Made by a program: the position numbers and the translations under genes
Shown here: piece after piece, positions 16,105 to 24,469 of the stretch
How the letters are laid out: the number at the start of each line of letters is the position of its first letter
Position numbering within the stretch: the stretch's first letter is position 1
Source: Methylococcales bacterium
GTDB taxonomy: Bacteria > Pseudomonadota > Gammaproteobacteria > Methylococcales > Methylomonadaceae
Reading direction: 5' to 3'
NCBI GenBank assembly: GCA_030753675.1
Contig: JASMBU010000013.1
Span: forward strand, 1-37,127
Length of the DNA stretch: 37,127 nt
Notes under the pieces: generated by a model
The model's database searches: none
The model's input: only the letters and a program-made list of their open reading frames with translations
What the model was told of the DNA's origin: nothing

Positions 16105-17475
16105 TTAACTAAATAATCGCTGTAGATCTAATAGAACGGCCAAAGCCATGAGTGATAACAAGGTGACAAAACCAAATTGCTGAAATATGTTCTGAACACG
16201 ATCAGAAACCGGACTGCCTTTAATCGCTTCAATCGCATAAAACATTAAATGACCTCCGTCTAATACCGGAATCGGTAATAAATTCAAAATACCCAAACTC
16301 ACGCTGATCACGGCAAGAAATTTCAAGAAATGAACCAGCCCTAAATCAGCTGACTGACCGGCATATTGCGCAATCGTTATCGGCCCGCTCAGATTGTCAA
16401 CCGACGCGGTGCCCGCGACCATAAAACCAATCATCTTTATTGTCGCCGTGGAAAATTGATAGGTTTTATCACACGCCCTTAAAAAACCTTCTAATGCTGG
16501 CAAAGTATATTCCACACGCATCGATTCAATGAGTTCAACCGGTACTTTAGCACCAACACCAATTTTCCCTTGCACCCCTGATTCTGACTCTATCCGGTCT
16601 GGGGTAATCGCTAAATCCATAATTACGCCACCACGTTCAATGACCAACAAAACCCGCTGCCCGGGTGATTTTTGCACAAAGTCGACGACATCCATCCACT
16701 TCGTTATCGCCTCACCATCGGCACTCACGATCAAGTCATCAACCCGAAGACCAGCCGTCTCAGCCGGTCCTTCCGGGACCACTTTACCAATAACCGGTGC
16801 GATCGTCGGGGACCATAAGGTCAACCCCAAGGCTTGATAATATTTTTTCGGATCGGTCTCTTGTTCTTGAGGTAGGTCTATATACTTAGTAACGGACTCA
16901 CCGCTATCCGCTATAATCGCTACCGCAATCGTACCCCCACCACTCAAACTACTGGAAAACAATGTGCCCATCGCTTCCGACCAAGTGGGTGTTAACTTAT
17001 TATTTACCGAAACAATTTCATCTCTTTCGCTGAATCCAGCGCGCGCCGCAAGGGTCGCTGGCTCAGGCTCTGCTAACACCGGGCGAATACCAATATCGCC
17101 AATAAAAAAAACAGCCCAATACAAGAAGACCGCTAAGATTATGTTAAATAATGGCCCCGCCGCAACAATAGCAACCCGTGACCACAACGGTTGTCGGTTG
17201 AATGCAAACCGCAATTCCGACGGCTGCACCGGCTCTACGTTCTCATCGAGCATTTTGACATAACCGCCTAAAGGAATGGCGGCAATAACATATTCAGTCG
17301 AGGCTGAGGTTTTCTGATAACGCCACAACACTTTACCAAAACCAACGGAAAAACGAAGTACCCTAACCCCTAATTTACGCGCCACCCAAAAGTGGCCATA
17401 TTCGTGAAAGGAGACTAAAATCCCTATTGCGATTAAAAAGTAAAATATCGTGTAAATAAGAGAAGGCGATTCCAC
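16105..17475 (-). CDS. rseP: Site-2 intramembrane zinc protease RseP
   Basis: RseP cleaves the anti-sigma factor RseA within the inner membrane during envelope stress and removes remnant signal peptides. The protein has 456 residues. The zinc-binding HEYGH is at residues 24-28 in the first membrane helix, and the third ligand is in PVLDGGH near residue 400. Two PDZ domains lie in the periplasmic part (GFSERDEIV and GLRVDDLIVSADG). The start is a GTG at 17475, two bases after the dxr stop; no nearby ATG fits. In most gammaproteobacteria bamA follows; here dsbC does. Confidence 0.94.
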   Translation of the reverse strand: MESPSLIYTIFYFLIAIGILVSFHEYGHFWVARKLGVRVLRFSVGFGKVLWRYQKTSASTEYVIAAIPLGGYVKMLDENVEPVQPSELRFAFNRQPLWSRVAIVAAGPLFNIILAVFLYWAVFFIGDIGIRPVLAEPEPATLAARAGFSERDEIVSVNNKLTPTWSEAMGTLFSSSLSGGGTIAVAIIADSGESVTKYIDLPQEQETDPKKYYQALGLTLWSPTIAPVIGKVVPEGPAETAGLRVDDLIVSADGEAITKWMDVVDFVQKSPGQRVLLVIERGGVIMDLAITPDRIESESGVQGKIGVGAKVPVELIESMRVEYTLPALEGFLRACDKTYQFSTATIKMIGFMVAGTASVDNLSGPITIAQYAGQSADLGLVHFLKFLAVISVSLGILNLLPIPVLDGGHLMFYAIEAIKGSPVSDRVQNIFQQFGFVTLLSLMALAVLLDLQRLFS

Positions 17476-17477
17476 AC

Positions 17478-18659
17478 TTAGCCCATTTCGCTAATAATTT
17501 CTTCAGAATGTGTCCGCGCTAGTTTATCTGCATCCAGGATGATATCCAAACTATCCGCACGGGTTACGGCAATCAAATCCATACAGCGTTCAATAACCTT
17601 GGCAATATCGGTAAAGCGAATCCGTTCTTGTAAAAATGCGGCGACAGCAACTTCATTGGCGGCATTTAAAACAGTAGGCATAATACCGCCGGCATCAATG
17701 GCTTGATAAGCCAACCGTAAACAAGGGAAACGTTCTAAATCAGGCTCTTCAAAGTCCATCCGTTTAACACCAAAGATATTTAACGGCTCAGCTCCTGATT
17801 CAAAGCGCTCTGGCATTGCCAACGCATGGGCAATAGGAATACGCATATCGGGATTACCCATTTGAGCTAATACCGTACCATCGATGTAATCAACCATCGA
17901 ATGAATAATACTTTGTGGGTGTAAAACAATTTGAATTTTATCGGATGGTATATTAAACAATAAACAGGCCTCAATCATTTCCAGACCTTTGTTCATCATG
18001 GTCGCAGAATCCACCGAAATCTTCTGCCCCATATCCCAGTTAGGGTGTGCTACAGCCTGTGCCGGGGTCATATCCGCCAATTGCTCCACCGGTGTCGTTC
18101 TAAACGGACCGCCCGATGCTGTTAGCAGGATCCGCCGCGCCACAGGTGCTTTATCCCCAGCTTGATAGCCTGCAGGCATACATTGAAAAATAGCATTATG
18201 TTCACTGTCGATCGGTAATAACTGCGCCTTGGATTCAGCTACAGCATCCATAAATAAGCCACCGGACATCACTAAGGCTTCTTTATTGGCCAGCAATACC
18301 GTTTTACCGGCTTTTGCGGCTGCTAAGGTCGGCAATAAACCTGCGGCACCGACAATGGCTGCCATCACTGAATCAACCGAGGCTAATACAGACACTTGTT
18401 CCAGCCCTGAGGCACCCGATATAACTTCTATTGCTGATACCTCAGAATCGGCTATTAACTGTTTAAATTTTTCAGCCTTGTGCTCATCCACTACGACCGC
18501 GTACTGTGGTCGATGAACCAAACATTGCTGCAATAACGCAGTCACATTAGTATTAGCCGTTAAGGCGATAACCTTATAGCGGTTAGGGTGACGCGCCACC
18601 ACATCCAGTGTACTGACCCCAATCGAGCCAGTTGAACCGAGAATGCAAATACCCTTCAT
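17478..18659 (-). CDS. dxr: 1-deoxy-D-xylulose-5-phosphate reductoisomerase
   Basis: Dxr (IspC) converts DXP to MEP with NADPH, the committed step of the non-mevalonate isoprenoid pathway. The 393-residue protein is full length. The NADPH-binding GSTGSIG is at residues 8-14, [10 protein letters not shown] near 125, the metal and substrate motif [12 protein letters not shown] near 150, TASGGPFR near 186, and [19 protein letters not shown] near 210. It overlaps cdsA by 4 bases. The pathway leads to undecaprenyl diphosphate made by UppS two genes upstream. Confidence 0.97.
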   Translation of the reverse strand: MKGICILGSTGSIGVSTLDVVARHPNRYKVIALTANTNVTALLQQCLVHRPQYAVVVDEHKAEKFKQLIADSEVSAIEVISGASGLEQVSVLASVDSVMAAIVGAAGLLPTLAAAKAGKTVLLANKEALVMSGGLFMDAVAESKAQLLPIDSEHNAIFQCMPAGYQAGDKAPVARRILLTASGGPFRTTPVEQLADMTPAQAVAHPNWDMGQKISVDSATMMNKGLEMIEACLLFNIPSDKIQIVLHPQSIIHSMVDYIDGTVLAQMGNPDMRIPIAHALAMPERFESGAEPLNIFGVKRMDFEEPDLERFPCLRLAYQAIDAGGIMPTVLNAANEVAVAAFLQERIRFTDIAKVIERCMDLIAVTRADSLDIILDADKLARTHSEEIISEMG

Positions 18660-19525
18660 GAAACTTGGCGAATTAAAATCACACCCAAATAAAAGACTGG
18701 AATCGCTGCAATTAGGCTATCTAAGCGGTCCAGAACACCACCGTGACCGGGCAGTAAGGTTCCAGAATCTTTAACACCTTGACGACGCTTCAGTAAACTA
18801 ATAAACAAGTCACCGTAAATAGACACTAAAACCGTAAACATCGACAACAATACAAAATTACTGGCGATAATGAGTGGAAAGCCATAATAAAACCCTAAGC
18901 CAATGCCCATCAAAAATGCGGAAACAATGGCGCCATACATGCCGATAATCGTTTTACCCGGACTGATCTCAGGTGCCAACTTCATTTCACCATATTTTCG
19001 ACCGACAAAATAAGCAGCAATATCGGCGGCCCAAATCAGCAGTAGAAAATACATAATCATCTCGTTACCGTACAGTTCTTTGAGCCTGGTAAAGAATAAC
19101 CAGGCCGACAAGAGTAGAAACCACCCCAAGATTAACTTAAAACGCTTTTTAATCTTAATCTCAAGTAAAGCACCACCGGCATTACGAATTAGAATCATCG
19201 TAAACAACCACCAAAGCACCGGTCCAATAGCCAACCAATCAAGAACACCGGAAAGTTCATAAATATCTAAATTATGTAACTCATCAACCAGATACTCAAT
19301 TAAGTCTACCCATGAACCCATCGCTTGCATGGATAAGGCTAAAAACACCAGAAAAATAATTTTAATGATTCGGTCATTAACACCCGATATTGATACCCAT
19401 TCCCAGCCAGCAGCTAAAATGAAAAAGGCACAAAACAGATTAAAATAATCATTCGGCAATAAAAAGATTGCTGCCACAATTGCAGGAATCAAAACCAGTG
19501 CTGTAATAATACGTTTAATTAACAT
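18656..19525 (-). CDS. cdsA: Phosphatidate cytidylyltransferase
   Basis: CdsA makes CDP-diacylglycerol from phosphatidate and CTP, the branch point of phospholipid synthesis, in the inner membrane. The 289-residue protein is strongly hydrophobic with several membrane segments. The family signature near the C-terminus is complete: [13 protein letters not shown] followed by [13 protein letters not shown], which holds the metal-binding aspartates. It lies between uppS (44 bases upstream) and dxr (4-base overlap), the usual order. Confidence 0.96.
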   Translation of the reverse strand: MLIKRIITALVLIPAIVAAIFLLPNDYFNLFCAFFILAAGWEWVSISGVNDRIIKIIFLVFLALSMQAMGSWVDLIEYLVDELHNLDIYELSGVLDWLAIGPVLWWLFTMILIRNAGGALLEIKIKKRFKLILGWFLLLSAWLFFTRLKELYGNEMIMYFLLLIWAADIAAYFVGRKYGEMKLAPEISPGKTIIGMYGAIVSAFLMGIGLGFYYGFPLIIASNFVLLSMFTVLVSIYGDLFISLLKRRQGVKDSGTLLPGHGGVLDRLDSLIAAIPVFYLGVILIRQVS

Positions 19526-19569
19526 TGTCTTTACTAATTTATCTTAAAATTTAAATTTATGATGTGACG

Positions 19570-20322
19570 TTATTTTTGCATTGAGTCAACTTGTTCCCCA
19601 GTATGCCCAAAACGCCGCTGCCTATTCTGGTAATCGAAAATAGCCTCGCTCAAATAATCTTCGTTAAAGTCAGGCCACAGCACCGAACTGTTAAAAAATT
19701 CAGTATAAGCCATTTGCCATAACATAAAATTACTGATCCTTTTTTCACCCCCGGTCCGTATAAACAAATCTGGGTCACTAATTCCTGCTGTTTCTAAACA
19801 GCCTTCCAACAACTGTTCGGTTACCTTAAAATTACTGTCATTATTGGCCACAGCCTGTTGAATAATTTTCTCAGCGGCCTGGCAAATATCCCAACGACCG
19901 CCATAATTTGCGGCGATAATTAAGGTCATCCCTGTATTTTCACATGTCAATTGTTCGCTTTCTTTAATTTTATCTTGCAACGGTTGAGAAAAAGCGCTGC
20001 GATCCCCGATAAAAAGCAAACGAATCTTATTTTCATTTAAGCGCTTAACTTCCTGTTTAAGCGTCGTGATGAATAAGCGCATGAGAAGATCAACTTCTTC
20101 TTTAGGTCTGTGCCAATTCTCACTACTAAACGCAAACAAACTTAAAACCTCTATGCCCTGCTGAGCACAATATTCAACGGTGCGTCGCACAGCTTTCGAA
20201 CCGGCATGATGCCCGGCTGTTCGCGGCAGGTGCTTCGCTTGCGCCCACCGACCATTACCATCCATAACAATTGCAATGTGTTTCGGCATTCTTTCCGTGC
20301 CTTTTTTAATTTGAACGTCCAT
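19570..20322 (-). CDS. uppS: Undecaprenyl diphosphate synthase (cis-prenyltransferase)
   Basis: UppS adds eight isoprene units to farnesyl diphosphate to make the lipid carrier for peptidoglycan and other wall polymers. About 250 residues. Motifs in order: HIAIVMDGNGRWA with the catalytic Asp, HHAGSKAVR, LFAFSSENWHRP, IAANYGGRWDI and DLFIRTGGEKRISNFML with the basic diphosphate-binding residues. The start is uncertain. ATG 20322 is used here; GTG 20325 adds one residue, and ATG 20289 (MPKHIAI, with GGAAAG directly ahead) would match the family N-terminus more closely. Confidence 0.95.
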   Translation of the reverse strand: MDVQIKKGTERMPKHIAIVMDGNGRWAQAKHLPRTAGHHAGSKAVRRTVEYCAQQGIEVLSLFAFSSENWHRPKEEVDLLMRLFITTLKQEVKRLNENKIRLLFIGDRSAFSQPLQDKIKESEQLTCENTGMTLIIAANYGGRWDICQAAEKIIQQAVANNDSNFKVTEQLLEGCLETAGISDPDLFIRTGGEKRISNFMLWQMAYTEFFNSSVLWPDFNEDYLSEAIFDYQNRQRRFGHTGEQVDSMQK

Positions 20323-20359
20323 CACTAACTGTCATTATTTTTTAATACCGACTTAACAT

Positions 20360-20917
20360 CTAAAAAGACATCAAATCAGCTTCTTTTTCTTCCAACAGTT
20401 TTTCCACAGCCTTAACATAACTGTCGGTTATTTTTTGAATCCTTTCTTCACCCTTACGTGACTCGTCTTCGGAGATCATTTTCTCTTTCAACGCTTCTTT
20501 GATATCAGAATTAGCATCCCGGCGAATATTCCGAATAGAAATACGACCATTTTCAACTTCGCGTTTAACCAGTTTCACCAAATCACGACGTCGTTCTTCG
20601 GTTAACGGCGGTAACGGTATACGAATTACCGTACCAATAGTTGCCGGGTTTAAGCCCATATCAGAAGCTAAAATCGCTTTCTCAATCGCCTGAACCATAC
20701 CTTGTTCCCAAGGCGTAACCGTTAATGTTCTTGAGTCTTCCACAGCTACATTGGCAACCTGTGTTAAAGGCGTATCGGTGCCATAATAAGACACTTGTAT
20801 TTGATTGAGTAAACTGGGGTGTGCTCGCCCGGTTCTTATTTTCATAAAAGCCTGCTTTACTACTTCAACACTTTTAGTCATCCGTGCAGAAGCCCCTTGC
20901 TCTATATCACTAATCAT
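20360..20917 (-). CDS. frr: Ribosome recycling factor
   Basis: With EF-G, RRF splits the post-termination ribosome. At 185 residues it has the standard length and the two-domain helix-rich pattern: [11 protein letters not shown] near residue 28, [16 protein letters not shown] in the beta domain, [17 protein letters not shown], and the conserved [14 protein letters not shown] near residue 125. It overlaps the pyrH stop by 4 bases (ATGA), the common arrangement. Confidence 0.97.
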   Translation of the reverse strand: MISDIEQGASARMTKSVEVVKQAFMKIRTGRAHPSLLNQIQVSYYGTDTPLTQVANVAVEDSRTLTVTPWEQGMVQAIEKAILASDMGLNPATIGTVIRIPLPPLTEERRRDLVKLVKREVENGRISIRNIRRDANSDIKEALKEKMISEDESRKGEERIQKITDSYVKAVEKLLEEKEADLMSF

Positions 20918-21642
20918 TGCTCACCTCTAGCCGTTATTAACGATCCCAAATTCTCGCCTTGCATTAACCGCATAATTGCACCCGGCTCAAAAACATTCAT
21001 TATCCGCAGCGATATATTATTATCACGGCACAAAACCAAGGCCGTTGCATCCATAACACCCAATCGTTGATCCAGTGCTTCATCAAAAGTCAGGTGTTTA
21101 TACAATACAGCATCACTGTGTTGTTCTGGGTCTGCCGAATAGACGCCTTCCACTTTGGTTGCTTTAATCAAAAGGTCAGCATTTATCTCAACCGCCCGTA
21201 AACTAGCTGCAGAGTCCGTTGTAAAAAAAGGGTTACCCATCCCAGCGGCAAAAATAGCCACCCGCCCTTTTTCCAAATGCCGAACGGCACGACGACGAAT
21301 ATAATCCTCACAAACCTGATTAATTTGTAAGGCCGACATCACTCGTACCGGTTGATCAATACATTCCAAAGCATCTTGCATCGCCATTGCATTAATGACT
21401 GTTGCCAACATTCCCATGTGATCACTGGTGACACGGTCCAAACCCTCAGCAGCCTTTTGCGCACCACGCAGTATATTACCACCCCCGATAACCAAACCCA
21501 CTTCAATGCCAGCATCACATAATTCTTTGATTTCAGCGGCTAAACGCTTCAATATCTTAGCATCTATACTACCACCTTCTTTACTCATCAACGCTTCACC
21601 ACTTAACTTCAGCAAAATACGTCGGCAAATCATAGTCGTCAT
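20914..21642 (-). CDS. pyrH: UMP kinase
   Basis: PyrH phosphorylates UMP to UDP and belongs to the amino-acid kinase fold, unlike eukaryotic UMP kinases. The 242-residue protein has [12 protein letters not shown] at the start, [11 protein letters not shown] near residue 53, [12 protein letters not shown] near 77, [11 protein letters not shown] near 137 and MDATALVL near 197. It is allosterically controlled by GTP and UTP in the family. It sits between tsf and frr, as in most proteobacteria. Confidence 0.97.
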   Translation of the reverse strand: MTTMICRRILLKLSGEALMSKEGGSIDAKILKRLAAEIKELCDAGIEVGLVIGGGNILRGAQKAAEGLDRVTSDHMGMLATVINAMAMQDALECIDQPVRVMSALQINQVCEDYIRRRAVRHLEKGRVAIFAAGMGNPFFTTDSAASLRAVEINADLLIKATKVEGVYSADPEQHSDAVLYKHLTFDEALDQRLGVMDATALVLCRDNNISLRIMNVFEPGAIMRLMQGENLGSLITARGEQ

Positions 21643-21712
21643 AACGAGTCTCCTTATCCTAAATCAATATAACAACAAGAGGAGCGATTCTAGCACAGCC
21701 GTGTGGTAAAAG

Positions 21713-22591
21713 TTATCCGCCGCGAACTTGAGCCATTACTTCATCGGCAAAATTTTCTTCTTTCTTTTCGATGCCTTCACCGACTTCAAAACGCTCGAAA
21801 CGAATGATCGCATTATCTTGACCAGCTACGACTTTAGCCACGGTCTGCTTATCATCTTTAATAAAAGCCTGTCCTAATAGCGTAACTTCTGCTAAATATT
21901 TCTTAATGCGTCCTGTGACCATTTTTTCAATAATGGCAGCTGGCTTACCACTTTCAGCCGCTTGAGCTGAAAAAATATCTTTTTCTTTCTCGATCATCTC
22001 GACAGGAACATCGCCTTCACCGAGACAAAAAGGGTTAGTCGCGGCGACATGCATGGCAATGTCTTTACCTAACGCAACATCAGCTTTCTGTAATTCAACA
22101 ATAACGCCAATACGACTACCGTGCAGGTAACAAGCCGTGCCCCCTTGCGATGCAAATTTCTGAACACGTCTAACGGTAATGTTCTCACCTAACTTCGCAA
22201 TCATTTCACGGCGAACACCATCTACCGTTTGACCATTCGCTAAACCTAAAGTATTGATGTCGTCAACCGTTTCACCGTCGGCCAGTAAAACCGCTTCCGC
22301 AACGGCTGCTGCAAAACCTTTAAACTCATCCCCTTTCGAGACAAAATCTGTTTCACAATTCACATCAACCATTGCGACTGATTTACCATCGGCACTCACT
22401 TTAACGCCAATCGTACCTTCTGCCGCAATTCGCCCTGATTTCTTATCCGCTTTTGCTAAGCCTGCTTTGCGCATTTGTTCTACTGCCAACTCCAAATCAC
22501 CTTCTGCTGCAGTTAGAGCACGCTTACATTCCATCATGCCTGAACCTGTTCTTTCGCGCAGTTCTTTAACCAATGCCGCTGAAATTTTCAT
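21713..22591 (-). CDS. tsf: Elongation factor Ts
   Basis: EF-Ts exchanges GDP for GTP on EF-Tu. The protein has 292 residues. The N-terminal KELRERTGSGMMECKRAL (UBA-like) and the core motif VDVNCETDFVSKGDEF, including the TDFV contact with EF-Tu, are both clear, as is the AMHVAATNP segment. A hairpin between rpsB and tsf (see terminator at 22624-22649) probably lowers tsf expression relative to rpsB. Confidence 0.97.
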   Translation of the reverse strand: MKISAALVKELRERTGSGMMECKRALTAAEGDLELAVEQMRKAGLAKADKKSGRIAAEGTIGVKVSADGKSVAMVDVNCETDFVSKGDEFKGFAAAVAEAVLLADGETVDDINTLGLANGQTVDGVRREMIAKLGENITVRRVQKFASQGGTACYLHGSRIGVIVELQKADVALGKDIAMHVAATNPFCLGEGDVPVEMIEKEKDIFSAQAAESGKPAAIIEKMVTGRIKKYLAEVTLLGQAFIKDDKQTVAKVVAGQDNAIIRFERFEVGEGIEKKEENFADEVMAQVRGG

Positions 22592-22623
22592 ATCTTTTCC
22601 ACCTTAAACTATCTTTTATCTAT

Positions 22624-22649
22624 AAAAACGCCCCCACAAGTGGAGGCGT
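22624..22649 (-). terminator. Intrinsic terminator or attenuator between rpsB and tsf
   Basis: On the minus strand ACGCCTCCAC pairs with GTGGGGGCGT (one G-U pair) around a 2-base loop and is followed by TTTTT. It lies in the 120-base gap between rpsB and tsf. Because tsf has no obvious promoter of its own, partial read-through is the likely mode. Confidence 0.8.
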
Positions 22650-22711
22650 TCAATTAAATTCGCTAACGTAATTTGTAACGCTAACAAAATCGTTAACGTC
22701 TGACCAAAAAA

Positions 22712-23470
22712 CTATTCGGCTGCGCTAACTTCCGCCTCAACGCTTTCTGACATCTCAACAAAATCATCTTTAACGCCGCCTAAATTTGCCGCTTTTGCTT
22801 CTAAAACAGCCGCTGATGCTGTTTGACAATAAAGCTTAATAGAACGAATTGAATCATCGTTCCCTGGAATTATGTAGTCAACCAATTCTGGAGAATTGTT
22901 CGTATCGACAACCCCGATCACAGGAATACCTAACTTCCTTGCTTCATTCACTGCATTCTTTTCATAACCCACATCAAAAACAAATATGGCATCAGGAACA
23001 CCTCTCATCTCTTTAATACCACCGACACTGCGTTCCAATTTTTCCATTTCACGCTGCATACCCAAGCCTTCTTTCTTATTAAAACGTTGGTTAATGGTCC
23101 CGTCAGCAGTCATCGCCTCTAATTCTTTCAACCGATCAATTGATTTCTTAATGGTTTTAAAGTTAGTCAACATACCGCCTAACCAGCGATGATTAACATA
23201 AGGCATACCACAACGATTAGCCTCTTCTACCACGGTATTACGTGCAGCTTTCTTCGTACCAACAAACAAAATAGTGCCTTTTTTAGCGGCAATTTTGCCG
23301 ACAAAATTCATTGCATCATTGTACAAAGGCAATGTTTTTTCTAAATTGATGATATGAATGCTACTGCGCGCGCCAAAAATGAACGGTGCCATTTTCGGAT
23401 TCCAATAACGTGTTTGATGTCCAAAATGAACGCCAGCTTCTAACATCTGACGCATGGTTACTGCTGCCAT
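22712..23470 (-). CDS. rpsB: 30S ribosomal protein S2
   Basis: S2 binds the 30S head-body junction and is needed for S1 attachment. The 252-residue protein contains [19 protein letters not shown] at the start, [28 protein letters not shown] and [11 protein letters not shown], all hallmarks of S2. A good TAGGAG ribosome-binding site lies 8 bases before the ATG. A leader of about 150 bases separates it from the proposed promoter, leaving room for the autoregulatory leader known for rpsB in other proteobacteria. I did not identify its structure. Confidence 0.98.
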   Translation of the reverse strand: MAAVTMRQMLEAGVHFGHQTRYWNPKMAPFIFGARSSIHIINLEKTLPLYNDAMNFVGKIAAKKGTILFVGTKKAARNTVVEEANRCGMPYVNHRWLGGMLTNFKTIKKSIDRLKELEAMTADGTINQRFNKKEGLGMQREMEKLERSVGGIKEMRGVPDAIFVFDVGYEKNAVNEARKLGIPVIGVVDTNNSPELVDYIIPGNDDSIRSIKLYCQTASAAVLEAKAANLGGVKDDFVEMSESVEAEVSAAE

Positions 23471-23621
23471 GTATAATACTCCTAAAAATTATTCTGCCTG
23501 ACTTAGTGTCAAACAAAGGGTTACGCCTCCACCTATCCCATTTGATGACCCATCCGCTAAATTTTTAGCTAAAACAGGCACCCTATCAAATGTGTCGATT
23601 AGGTGTGAGAATTAACTGTTC

Positions 23622-23650
23622 TTTATACCATGTTTTGCAGTTACCAACAA
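23622..23650 (-). promoter_or_regulatory. Likely sigma-70 promoter of rpsB
   Basis: On the minus strand TTGTTG (23650-23645), 17 bases, then TATAAA (23627-23622). It would give a leader of about 145 bases before the rpsB start. It overlaps the weaker promoter proposed for the divergent map gene. Confidence 0.5.
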
Positions 23651-23668
23651 TCATTTATCTGCTAAAAT
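23641..23668 (+). promoter_or_regulatory. Possible promoter of map
   Basis: TTACCA (23641-23646), 16 bases, then TAAAAT (23663-23668), about 37 bases ahead of the map start codon. The -35 is weak; the -10 is good. Confidence 0.4.
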
Positions 23669-23704
23669 GCCCTTTTACTCAAAACATTTTATAGTTATAG
23701 CCTC

Positions 23705-24469
23705 ATGAGCATCACCATAAACACTCCCGATGATATCGCAAAAATGCGTATCGCAGGCCGACTCGCTGCTGAAGTTCTTGAAATGATTGAACCCCATGTT
23801 GTACCTGGCGTTACCACAGAAGAACTCGACCAGATCTGCCATGGCTATATTGTCAATACCCAGCAAGCCATCCCCGCTCCCCTGAATTATCGCGGCTTCC
23901 CAAAATCAATTTGTACCTCAATCAATCATCAAGTTTGTCACGGCATACCAGGACCTAAAAAACTAAAAAAAGGCGATATCGTCAATATTGATATTACCGT
24001 TATCAAAGATGGCCACCACGGTGATACCAGCAAAATGTTTCCGATCGGCACGATTACCCCACATGCTAAAAGACTCATTCAAATCACCCAAGAATCTCTA
24101 TTCAAAGGCATAGAGCAAGTTAAACCCGGCGCAACTCTGGGCGATATTGGCTACGCCGTCCAAAAACATGCTGAATCAAACCGTTATTCAATCGTAAGAG
24201 AATTTAGCGGGCACGGGATCGGCAAGGCCTTTCACGAAGAACCCCATGTTTTACACTTCGGTAAACAGGGCAAAGGCTTAGCGATAGATTCCGGCATGAT
24301 TTTTACCATCGAACCCATGCTTAACATAGGTAAACGTAATGTTAAGATTCAATCTGATGGCTGGACCGCTGTCACCAAAGATCGTTCGCTCTCCGCACAA
24401 TTCGAACATACCATCTTAGTCACTGACACCGGCCACGAAATTTTAACACTGCGTCAAGAAGAACAATGA
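23705..24469 (+). CDS. map: Methionine aminopeptidase, type I
   Basis: Map removes the initiator methionine from new proteins. The 254-residue enzyme is of the short bacterial type. Metal ligands and motifs are visible: HQVCHGIPG, the aspartates in NIDITVIKDGHHGDTS, GHGIGKAFHEEP with the catalytic histidines, the Glu in IFTIEPM, and the final Glu in AQFEHTILVT. It is divergent from rpsB, as in E. coli, and overlaps glnD by 4 bases (ATGA at 24466-24469). Confidence 0.97.
   Translation: MSITINTPDDIAKMRIAGRLAAEVLEMIEPHVVPGVTTEELDQICHGYIVNTQQAIPAPLNYRGFPKSICTSINHQVCHGIPGPKKLKKGDIVNIDITVIKDGHHGDTSKMFPIGTITPHAKRLIQITQESLFKGIEQVKPGATLGDIGYAVQKHAESNRYSIVREFSGHGIGKAFHEEPHVLHFGKQGKGLAIDSGMIFTIEPMLNIGKRNVKIQSDGWTAVTKDRSLSAQFEHTILVTDTGHEILTLRQEEQ

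Noticed and set aside
16529-16837. 102-residue plus-strand frame opposite rseP
   Set aside because: It lies wholly inside a full-length conserved gene on the other strand and resembles nothing; a shadow frame.
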